From Prevotellaceae bacterium (GTDB lineage Bacteria; Bacteroidota; Bacteroidia; Bacteroidales; UBA932), in NCBI GenBank assembly GCA_031268055.1, contig JAIRXY010000162.1:1-5274 (forward strand): 5,274 nucleotides of DNA. The letters run 5' to 3'. How positions within the stretch are numbered: position 1 is the first letter of the stretch; every line of letters starts with the position of its first letter. Of the stretch, positions 1 to 5,274 are shown piece after piece. The translations under genes were made by a program, and so were the position numbers. The notes under the pieces were generated by a model that worked only from the letters and a program-made list of their open reading frames with translations, had not been told where the DNA came from and did no database searches.

Positions 1-1572
1 GCAAAAGAAATTTTTGAAAGTACGCAGGATGAAAACTCTGCGGAAGCGAGCTACTACCTCGGCGAAATTGCCTACGCAAGGGGCGATACCGCGCAGGCAA
101 GAGCCTACTACGAAAAAGGATTGGCCGCCAACCCCGAATACCCGCTCAACAAGGTTGGGCTGGCAAAATTCCTGCTGAAGGCCGACCAAAAAATCGGTAT
201 CAAGACGCTGACGGATATCTCAAAGGAGAAGGCGAGCAAAAAAAATATTGAGGTTTTGATAGCCATTGCAAAGGTGTACTACGATGCAGGAATGGCTAAC
301 ATGTACGAAAAAGCGCTCAGCAGCGCGGAAAAAGCAGGCAAAAACTCTCCGCTGGTACCTATGCTGCGCGGCGATATTTTGAAGGGTAAAGACGACGTGG
401 GCGGAGCCGCCGGAGAATACGAGCAGGCAATAAACCTCAACGCCAGCTACCTTGTGCCCTACATTAAGGCGGCGCAAATCTACGCCGACATCAACCCCAG
501 CTTTGCCATAGAGAAGCTCACCACCGTGGTGGAGATAGATTCTACCTATCCGCTGACAAACAGGTATATGGCAAGGGCTTTCTACAACGTAGGCCACTAT
601 GCTCGCGCCATAGCCATATACGAGAAGTCTTTCAACATCAACGTCAGCAGCTTTGGCGAGCTGACCGACTACGCCGCCGCGCTCTTCTTCTCGCAGCGCT
701 ACGACGAGGCGACAACGCTAATTAGCAGGGGGCTTCAGAAGGATTCGCTCAACTTTGTTCTGAACAGGCTAAGAATGTATAGCGCGCTGGAAACGCAAGA
801 TTACGTCAACGGCCTCCTTGTGGCAGAAAAATTCTTTGCTCTGCCAACCGAAAACAACAAGTACATCCCCCGCGATTATACCACCTACGGCGATTTGCTT
901 GGCTTTAACCATTTTGTTGATAGAGCGGTAGAGCAGTACGGCAAGGCAATTGAGGTATCGCCGGAGAAGCTGGAGCTGTACAAAAAAATTGGCGATCAGC
1001 TCAACAAGGCAGGGTATCCGGGCGTTGGCGCAGACTACTACAACATGTACATCGAAGCAATGGAAGATCAGGCCGATACAAAAGATTACTACACTATGGG
1101 AACATACCTGTACAGGGCTGCCACCACCATTGCGCGCGATACTACCGTAGACTCGCTCTACGCGGCCAACAAAGCGGCTGAATACTTGGTGAAGGCCGAT
1201 ACAACCTTTGGCGTTATCACCGCGCGCATCCCCGACAACACGCTGGGATTTCTTTACAGGTCCAGGGTTAACGCTTCGCTGGACCCTGAAACCTCCAAGG
1301 GCTTGGCCAAGCCGCACTACGAGGCGCTGCTAAACCTTATCCTGTCGAAGGAAAACCCCGAGCAAACCTACCGCAGGGAGCTGCTGGAAATTTACCAGTA
1401 CCTTAGCTACTACTACTACCTGCAATTTGACGCCAACGCCAAAGACGAAGATAAGGCGCAGGTTATTACGATTAGCAATAAAATATTGGAGCTAAACCCC
1501 AACAACGCAATCGCAAAGCAGCTCATAGATGCGCTCACGGCAGAGCCGGAAGACGGAAAGAAAAAGAAGTAG
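1..1572 (+). CDS. Tetratricopeptide-repeat (TPR) protein, 5' end missing
   Basis: The reading frame is open from the first base of the window to the TAG at 1570-1572, giving 523 residues without a start, so the gene begins upstream. The TTG at 121 lies in the middle of a TPR helix pair and is not a believable start. Several helix-turn-helix units of the TPR type are visible: one at about residues 14-48 (A-S-Y-Y-L-G-E-I-A-Y...A-Y-Y-E-K-G-L-A-A-N-P), others at about 115-150, 185-215 and 290-330, and a last one near 495-515 (I-S-N-K-I-L-E-L-N-P-N-N). The end is a lysine-rich tail. TPR arrays are protein-binding scaffolds. In Bacteroidota, such proteins with many tyrosines are often exported, but any signal peptide would lie outside the window. 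The partner and the exact role cannot be told. The TPR assignment is strong; the function is unknown. Confidence 0.9.
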   Translation, partial: AKEIFESTQDENSAEASYYLGEIAYARGDTAQARAYYEKGLAANPEYPLNKVGLAKFLLKADQKIGIKTLTDISKEKASKKNIEVLIAIAKVYYDAGMANMYEKALSSAEKAGKNSPLVPMLRGDILKGKDDVGGAAGEYEQAINLNASYLVPYIKAAQIYADINPSFAIEKLTTVVEIDSTYPLTNRYMARAFYNVGHYARAIAIYEKSFNINVSSFGELTDYAAALFFSQRYDEATTLISRGLQKDSLNFVLNRLRMYSALETQDYVNGLLVAEKFFALPTENNKYIPRDYTTYGDLLGFNHFVDRAVEQYGKAIEVSPEKLELYKKIGDQLNKAGYPGVGADYYNMYIEAMEDQADTKDYYTMGTYLYRAATTIARDTTVDSLYAANKAAEYLVKADTTFGVITARIPDNTLGFLYRSRVNASLDPETSKGLAKPHYEALLNLILSKENPEQTYRRELLEIYQYLSYYYYLQFDANAKDEDKAQVITISNKILELNPNNAIAKQLIDALTAEPEDGKKKK

Positions 1573-1644
1573 TAGCTTAACCGCTGTAATTCAACGAAAT
1601 TATAAGTGTATAAGTATCCTTAACTTTCTATAAACATTTTGTAT

Positions 1645-1687
1645 TGCAATAGCTATCACGCTATTGTGCCTGTTTGGTTTTATTTTT
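1645..1687 (+). terminator. Probable intrinsic terminator of the TPR gene
   Basis: CAATAGC (1647-1653) and GCTATTG (1660-1666) form a perfect 7-bp stem around the loop TATCAC, with two G-U pairs possible at the base. A T-rich stretch follows at about 1671-1687. This is 75 bases after the TPR stop codon and ahead of the tRNA promoter, the expected place for the end of that transcript. The gap between hairpin and T-run is longer than ideal. Confidence 0.5.
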
Positions 1688-1748
1688 ACAAAAACGGGAT
1701 TTGGTTAGATGCAAAAAATGCTTACCTTTGTATCCCGTTTTTGTAAAA
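1684..1748. repeat. Perfect 17-bp inverted repeat framing the tRNA promoter
   Basis: The left arm at 1684-1700 reads TTTTACAAAAACGGGAT. The right arm at 1732-1748 is its exact reverse complement. The 31-base spacer holds most of the tRNA-Gly promoter: the -33 TTTG starts on the last base of the left arm and the -7 box ends one base before the base preceding the right arm. The right arm would cover the transcription start and the short leader ahead of the tRNA. The match stops sharply on both sides. It could be a paired protein-binding site, a terminator-like hairpin in read-through RNA, or a scar of an inverted duplication; the sequence does not decide between these. Confidence 0.85.
1700..1730 (+). 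promoter_or_regulatory. Bacteroidota-type promoter of tRNA-Gly
   Basis: TTTG at 1700-1703 and TACCTTTG at 1723-1730 are separated by 19 bases. This matches the TTTG-N19-TAnnTTTG consensus of the Bacteroidota primary sigma factor, with the -7 element TAnnTTTG complete. Transcription would start near 1737, about 15 bases before the mature tRNA, leaving a short leader for RNase P to remove. Confidence 0.85.
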
Positions 1749-1751
1749 CAT

Positions 1752-1824
1752 GCGGAAATAGCTCAGTTGGTAGAGCACAACCTTGCCAAGGTTGGGGTCG
1801 CGAGTTCGAGTCTCGTTTTCCGCT
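1752..1824 (+). tRNA. tRNA-Gly (anticodon GCC)
   Basis: A complete 73-base cloverleaf can be folded. The acceptor stem pairs GCGGAAA (1752-1758) with TTTCCGC (1817-1823), and T1824 is the discriminator base. The D arm is GCTC/GAGC (1761-1776). The anticodon stem CAACC/GGTTG (1778-1794) carries the loop TTGCCAA with anticodon GCC at 1785-1787, which reads GGC and GGU glycine codons. The T arm GCGAG/CTCGT (1800-1816) has one G-U pair and the usual TTCGA loop start. No CCA is encoded, so it must be added after transcription. The gene has its own promoter and a hairpin just downstream, so it is a single-tRNA unit. Confidence 0.97.
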
Positions 1825-1833
1825 CTCAAATGC

Positions 1834-1879
1834 AGTAGCAAACCGGCTGTTCAAGGTTTTGAGCAGCCGGTTTGCTGCT
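1834..1879 (+). terminator. Strong hairpin after tRNA-Gly, likely terminator
   Basis: AGCAAACCGGCTG (1837-1849) and CAGCCGGTTTGCT (1864-1876) form a perfect 13-bp stem. A G-U pair and two further pairs extend it to 1834 and 1879. The tip can close further through TCAA/TTGA-like pairing. It lies 10 bases past the tRNA and before the next gene. There is no long T-run after it (ATTATGG), so termination would rely on the very stable stem, or it may act as an RNA-processing or 3'-end element. Confidence 0.65.
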
Positions 1880-1934
1880 ATTATGGCGTTAGCGGTAAAA
1901 CCAACGTGCAAGCGCGCTATTATTCTACGTCGGT

Positions 1935-3824
1935 ATGCAAAAAAACGGATACTTATCGGTTTCTCTATGGCTGTTTGGAGCAGCAATGACAGCATGGTTC
2001 TACCTGACTATGCTCACAGGCTGCGCCCGTATAGCCCACCCCGGCGGAGGACCAAAGGATTCTCTCCCTCCCATTCTGGTCAGAACGCTGCCGGAGCAAG
2101 GCGCGCTAAACTTCAAGAAAAAGCGGGTGTCCATCTACTTCAACGAGTACGTACAGCTCAAAGAGGCCGACAAGCACTTCCTCATGTCGCCTCCTCCCGA
2201 AAAACGCCCGTCGCTCAACATCCGCGGCAAGCGCGTGCAGGTTGACTTTAACAGCCCGCTGCGCGACAGCGCTACCTACTTGCTCGACTTTGGCCACGCT
2301 ATTGTTGACAATAACGAGGGAAACCCCTACGACCCTTACCGCTTTTCGTTCTCCACCGGCGCATGGCTCGATACGCTGAGCATCGAGGGGCTGGCGCTCG
2401 ACGCGTACACCGACCAACCTGCAAGCAACGTGCTGGTGTACCTCTACGAGAATATGGAAGATAGCGTGGTATTGAAGCAGCGCCCCGACAACGTTACGCG
2501 CCCCAACGAAAAAGGCGTGTTCTTGGCAAGCAACCTGAAGGCTAAACCCTACAAAATGCTGGCCATAGCCGACGCCAACAAAAATTACAAGTACGATATA
2601 GGGCAGGAGGCCATCGGATTTCTCGACCTTGCGGTGGCGCCTGTTCCGCTGCTGCAATGGCACGACGACGACTCCTTGGGGCACCACCACGAGGAGCACG
2701 ACCTGAAGTTGGCGCTGCGCATGTTTACCGAAGATTTCGCAACGCAGTACCTCACCTCGTGCGAGCGTACCCAGCAGCGAGCGCTAAGGATTACCTTCAA
2801 CGCGCCCTTTCCTGTTATCGACAGCCTCACCATCGACAGCGTGGAGGCCTCAACGCTGGCGCCGGAGTATAGCGTCAGGCACGATACTATCACCTACTGG
2901 TTTGCCGATACGGCAGCGCGCGTCCCCGATACCATGCAGCTGCGCCTTACGTACCTCAAAACGGATACGCTTGGCCAGCTAAGCCCTTTTACGGAAAAGC
3001 GGCGGCTGATTTTTACCAGTAAAAAGAAGCAGGATGCTCCCAATGAGGGCAAGAAGGAAAAATCGTCGGGCATAGGCGGGCTGTTCAACCGCCTTGTGGG
3101 TAACGAAGAAGAGGTGGCTGATACAACCCCCCAAAAGCCCGCCCACTGGACGCTGAAGCCAAACTTTAGCACGGTTGCCGCCAGCCCGATAGGGAACGCT
3201 TCGCTCTCCTTTGGCGCGCTGCCGGTGGCGCTAAACCCCGACTTGATAAAGCTTGAAGAGCTGCAAATAAATCCGAGGACTAAAGATTCGTCGTACACCA
3301 ACGTGAACTTTTCGCTGGTGCGCGATTCGGTCAACCTGCGCCGCTACAGCGTTGTTGCCGAATGGAAGGAGCTAACCACCTACCGCTACATGATGCTGCC
3401 CTCTGCCTTTTGGGATGTTTACGCGCAAACCAACGATACCATACGGGGAGCTTTCACAACGCTCAACCCCGACAACATGTCGATGCTTACGCTCAACTTT
3501 ACCCAAACTAAAAATAGCGATTACGTGGTGCACCTCACCGATGCAAAGGGTCAGGCTATAGTTCGGCGGCAGCTGCTGAACGAGGACAAAAAAATGGTAT
3601 TCCTCTACATCACTCCGGGTACCTACTGTATCCGCGTAATCAAGGATGATAACGGCAACGGCAAGTGGGATACGGGGAGCTATTTCGGGCATATTCAGCC
3701 GGAGTACGCCACATTTTTGAAAGAAGACCCCGAAAAAATAACCTTTGAGCTGAAGCAGGGCTGGGATGTGGAGTTGGATGTGAACTTACAAAACCTGTTT
3801 CCGGATAAAAGCAACGAGCAATAA
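1935..3824 (+). CDS. Ig-like domain lipoprotein of the Bacteroidota envelope
   Basis: The 629-residue product starts with a lipoprotein signal peptide: K3, a hydrophobic stretch at residues 6-28, and the lipobox L-T-G-C with C30 as the lipidated cysteine. Starting at the later ATG (1986) would leave only a short uncharged leader, so 1935 is preferred. After C30 comes A-R-I-A-H-P-G-G-G-P-K-D-S-L-P-P, the recognisable opening of a Bacteroidota lipoprotein family. A bacterial Ig-like domain of the Big_5/SbsA type follows at about residues 44-142 (R-V-S-I-Y-F-N-E-Y-V-Q-L and a Y-L-L-D-F-G strand). A second beta-sandwich resembling carboxypeptidase-regulatory or prealbumin-like folds spans about 147-232. 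Two D-x-N-x-N-x-K-aromatic-D-x-G loops sit at 213-223 and 571-581. An Asp/His cluster lies at 243-256. No catalytic motif is visible. The likely place is the outer membrane or periplasm; the role is unknown. It is 24 bases from the beta-barrel gene and probably co-transcribed. I recognise no promoter in the 55 bases before it. Confidence 0.9.
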   Translation: MQKNGYLSVSLWLFGAAMTAWFYLTMLTGCARIAHPGGGPKDSLPPILVRTLPEQGALNFKKKRVSIYFNEYVQLKEADKHFLMSPPPEKRPSLNIRGKRVQVDFNSPLRDSATYLLDFGHAIVDNNEGNPYDPYRFSFSTGAWLDTLSIEGLALDAYTDQPASNVLVYLYENMEDSVVLKQRPDNVTRPNEKGVFLASNLKAKPYKMLAIADANKNYKYDIGQEAIGFLDLAVAPVPLLQWHDDDSLGHHHEEHDLKLALRMFTEDFATQYLTSCERTQQRALRITFNAPFPVIDSLTIDSVEASTLAPEYSVRHDTITYWFADTAARVPDTMQLRLTYLKTDTLGQLSPFTEKRRLIFTSKKKQDAPNEGKKEKSSGIGGLFNRLVGNEEEVADTTPQKPAHWTLKPNFSTVAASPIGNASLSFGALPVALNPDLIKLEELQINPRTKDSSYTNVNFSLVRDSVNLRRYSVVAEWKELTTYRYMMLPSAFWDVYAQTNDTIRGAFTTLNPDNMSMLTLNFTQTKNSDYVVHLTDAKGQAIVRRQLLNEDKKMVFLYITPGTYCIRVIKDDNGNGKWDTGSYFGHIQPEYATFLKEDPEKITFELKQGWDVELDVNLQNLFPDKSNEQ

Positions 3825-3848
3825 CTATTTTGAATTTTTGACTATATT

Positions 3849-4532
3849 TTGTTTCGCAAAATTTTCATACTATCCTTGGCGTTTTTCTTTGCGGGAAGCG
3901 TGGCTGCTTACGCCGAAATATACGTTGGCGCACGCTACGGCGCAGGGCTGACAATGCTGTACTTTATGCCGCACCAAGACGAAAAAAAGGGCATAACGCC
4001 CGTCAACGCAGCGGTGGCGTTTCGCTACTGCAACAGCGAAGCGCAGGGCTACGAGCGGTACATGAATTTAATGTTAGAATTTGGCTACGCCGAGCGAAGC
4101 TACTCAATGGCCACTCGCCCCATCGTGAGCAGCGATACTACCGCCGGGGCAAGAACAACGCGCAGGTCGCAAGCGCTGGAGCTGCCCTTGGTAATGCAGG
4201 CGCGCATCCCGCTGTACAGGCAGCTTAATCTGCTGGTAACCGGCGTGGCGTACGGGGCGTACTACCTCAAGAATACGCAAAAATACGAAGTTGGCGGAAG
4301 CCAAATAAAAGAAACATTCTCATACGACAACTTCAATGGATTTGAGTACGGCGTGGGGGGAGGCCTTGGATTTAGCCTAAGCGTTGGCAAAACCGACTTT
4401 GCGCTTGACGCACGCTACATGGCAAGCATGTCGTACCTCTACAAACCGACCATTAGCCCAGCGCGATTTTTGTACGAATCCATGCCCATGCAGGTAATCA
4501 TATCATTCAGCGTGATGAGAAAAATCTTTTGA
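3849..4532 (+). CDS. Outer-membrane beta-barrel protein (porin-like, PorT/OMP_b-brl type)
   Basis: The 227-residue product has a classic Sec signal peptide: F-R-K at residues 2-4, a hydrophobic core at 5-18, and A-Y-A at 20-22 before the probable cut at E23. The mature part is made of alternating strands rich in Tyr, Gly and Phe (Y-V-G-A-R-Y-G-A-G-L; Y-G-V-G-G-G-L-G-F-S-L-S-V-G) and ends in phenylalanine, as outer-membrane barrels usually do for BAM recognition. The size fits an 8-strand barrel of the OMP_b-brl group. The start is TTG: no ATG or GTG lies between the in-frame TGA at 3831-3833 and the signal peptide. It follows the lipoprotein gene by 24 bases in the same direction, so the two probably form an operon and may act together in the outer membrane. 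Ligand and exact function are not visible. Confidence 0.85.
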   Translation: MFRKIFILSLAFFFAGSVAAYAEIYVGARYGAGLTMLYFMPHQDEKKGITPVNAAVAFRYCNSEAQGYERYMNLMLEFGYAERSYSMATRPIVSSDTTAGARTTRRSQALELPLVMQARIPLYRQLNLLVTGVAYGAYYLKNTQKYEVGGSQIKETFSYDNFNGFEYGVGGGLGFSLSVGKTDFALDARYMASMSYLYKPTISPARFLYESMPMQVIISFSVMRKIF

Positions 4533-4578
4533 AGCTCCGAATTTTGGCAGTGCAAAATAAATAAGAAAATAGAACTTT

Positions 4579-4954
4579 ATGGCACGTTATCTTGACCCTA
4601 AAAACGACCTGACTTTTAAGCGGGTCTTTGGCGAGCACAAGCACTTGTGCATGAGCCTTATCAACAGCATGATGCCGTTCGATGCATCGCAGCAGGTGGT
4701 GAGCATAGAGTACCTGAGCGGAGAGTTGCCGCCTCACCGAGCGCAGCATGGTATCCGACTCGGAACGAACAGGCATGGAGAAAGGCATGGAGATAGGCAG
4801 GGAGCAAGGCAGGGAGGAAGGTCGAGAGGAAGGCAAAGAGGAAGTTGCACTATCCTGTTTGAAAAGAAATATGCCGCTTGAACTTATAGAAGAAGTAACC
4901 GGTTTGACAAGAGAAAAAATCAGCAAGCTGCGGGATAGAAAAAGAGGTGAATGA
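4579..4954 (+). pseudogene. Rpn-family nuclease/transposase remnant, core deleted and frameshifted
   Basis: The first 52 codons from ATG 4579 (M-A-R-Y-L-D-P-K-N-D-L-T-F-K-R-V-F-G...to about 4734) are the typical opening of the PD-(D/E)XK 'Rpn family recombination-promoting nuclease/putative transposase'. The typical family tail follows in the next frame (about 4733-4954): repeated G-R-E-E-G units, then L-I-E-E-V-T-G-L-T-R-E-K-I-S-K-L and a TGA at 4952-4954. Intact members are about 300 residues, and here only about 125 codons remain. The stretch carrying the catalytic Asp and Glu-x-Lys residues is gone, and the join changes frame. If translation continued in the first frame it would give an Arg/Gly/His-rich nonsense tail ending at 4881. 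Rpn proteins are linked to RecA-independent recombination and DNA cleavage; this copy cannot do that. It sits as an accessory insertion between the beta-barrel gene and ispG. Confidence 0.8.
4771..4842 (+). repeat. 12-bp tandem repeat, six units, in the Rpn remnant tail
   Basis: Six consecutive imperfect units of 12 bases begin at 4771, 4783, 4795, 4807, 4819 and 4831. They follow the pattern AGGCAnGGAGnA with changes in the later units. In the original tail frame they encode G-M-E-K, G-M-E-I, G-R-E-Q, G-R-E-E, G-R-E-E and G-K-E-E, the charged G-x-E-x linker common near the end of Rpn-family proteins. Because the unit is a multiple of three, gain or loss of units would keep the frame. Confidence 0.85.
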
Positions 4955-5003
4955 TAAAGCAAGAGCTGCTGCAGGAATCACTTTATGCCACTCTCTCAAC
5001 ATT

Positions 5004-5020
5004 CTGTCCCTGCGGGACAG
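5004..5020. other. Compact GC-rich hairpin between the Rpn remnant and ispG
   Basis: CTGTCCC (5004-5010) and GGGACAG (5014-5020) pair perfectly over a 3-base TGC loop. It lies 49 bases after the end of the Rpn remnant and about 70 bases before ispG. No T-run follows directly; a T-rich stretch begins only near 5035. It may be a weak terminator or a small dispersed palindrome. The rest of 4955-5091 is AT-rich and shows no gene and no clear promoter. Confidence 0.45.
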
Positions 5021-5091
5021 GGTAACCATTGCATGTTATTTATTTCGAATTCATTAAAAGTTAGGCTGTTATCGAAATCTGAAAAATACAC

Positions 5092-5274
5092 TTGAAAGCT
5101 ACCGAAGTACATATAGGCAACATACCGCTTGGCGGCGCTCACCCTATCCGCCTGCAATCAATGACAACTACCAATACGCTTGACGTTCCGGCTACCGTGG
5201 CGCAGTGCATCGCCATTGCCAAAGCCGGCGCCGACTACGTGCGCATCACGGCGCAGGGCGTGCGCGAGGCAGAG
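5092..5274 (+). CDS. ispG: IspG (GcpE), 4-hydroxy-3-methylbut-2-enyl diphosphate synthase, 3' end missing
   Basis: The 61 visible residues match the N-terminus of IspG: V-H-I-G-N-I-P-L-G-G-A-H-P-I-R-L-Q-S-M-T-T-T-N-T at about 6-29, then A-T-V-A-Q-C-I and G-A-D-Y-V-R-I-T-A-Q-G-V-R-E-A-E at 46-61, the start of the TIM-barrel domain. IspG is a cytoplasmic [4Fe-4S] enzyme that reductively opens 2-C-methyl-erythritol 2,4-cyclodiphosphate to HMBPP in the MEP isoprenoid pathway. The iron-sulfur cysteines lie near the C-terminus, outside the window. The start is set at TTG 5092, since the in-frame TGA at 5080-5082 bounds the frame. The next candidate, ATG 5161, would cut off the conserved I-G-N-I-P-L-G-G and P-I-R-L-Q-S segments. 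This start makes the N-terminus shorter than in many Bacteroidota homologues, which usually have several more residues before the V-x-I-G motif. Confidence 0.93.
   Translation, partial: MKATEVHIGNIPLGGAHPIRLQSMTTTNTLDVPATVAQCIAIAKAGADYVRITAQGVREAE

Noticed and set aside
769..1317. Long open frame on the - strand inside the TPR gene
   Set aside because: The + strand encodes clear TPR units over the same bases, and the opposite-strand product is a Val/Gly/Arg-rich composition typical of antisense shadows.
1709..2245. Open frame of 178 codons running through the tRNA
   Set aside because: It crosses tRNA-Gly and the terminator hairpin and then overlaps the signal peptide of the lipoprotein in another frame. 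The product has no recognisable domain.
3843..3851. TATATTTTG resembling a -7 box before the beta-barrel gene
   Set aside because: It has one T too many for TAnnTTTG, there is no TTG element at the right distance upstream, and transcription would start inside the coding region.
4541..4558. ATTTTG/CAAAAT hairpin after the beta-barrel gene
   Set aside because: A 6-bp, nearly all A-T stem followed by an A-rich stretch rather than T-rich sequence is too weak to call a terminator.
4735..4881. Arg/Gly/His-rich tail continuing from ATG 4579
   Set aside because: It is the 12-bp repeat read in the wrong frame. The adjacent frame gives the expected family tail with its own natural end at 4954.
5042..5078. 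ATTTCGA/TCGAAAT inverted repeat before ispG
   Set aside because: Seven bases with a 23-base spacer in AT-rich DNA is within chance expectation.

Overview
The window looks like chromosomal DNA from a member of the Bacteroidota, most likely order Bacteroidales. The evidence is a TTTG-N19-TAnnTTTG promoter of the Bacteroidota primary-sigma type, genes without clear Shine-Dalgarno sites, a tRNA without an encoded CCA end, a lipoprotein of the 'C-A-R-I-x-x-P-x-G-G-P-K-D' Ig-like family typical of this phylum, an Rpn/PD-(D/E)XK transposase-family remnant of the Bacteroidota style, and an ispG start. Coding DNA is moderately GC-rich and intergenic DNA is AT-rich. All genes are on the + strand.

Layout. 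Bases 1-1572 hold the 3' part of a gene for a tetratricopeptide-repeat (TPR) protein whose start lies outside the window. It is followed by a probable intrinsic terminator (about 1645-1687). Bases 1684-1748 carry a perfect 17-bp inverted repeat that brackets a strong promoter. The promoter drives tRNA-Gly(GCC) at 1752-1824, which ends in a strong hairpin (1834-1879). Next comes a probable two-gene operon: a 629-residue Ig-like lipoprotein (1935-3824) and, 24 bases later, a 227-residue outer-membrane beta-barrel protein starting at TTG (3849-4532). Bases 4579-4954 are a decayed Rpn-family nuclease/transposase gene that keeps only its N-terminal and C-terminal ends, in different frames. After a short intergenic stretch with a compact GC-rich hairpin, ispG of the MEP isoprenoid pathway begins (TTG at 5092) and runs off the window.

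How the parts relate. The lipoprotein and beta-barrel protein are both envelope proteins and probably co-transcribed. The tRNA is an independent unit with its own promoter and terminator. The TPR gene and ispG look like ordinary neighbours without a visible functional link. I see no CRISPR array, integrase, toxin-antitoxin pair or obvious new defence system. The most unusual items are the inverted repeat framing the tRNA promoter and the gutted Rpn gene with its 12-bp tandem repeat.
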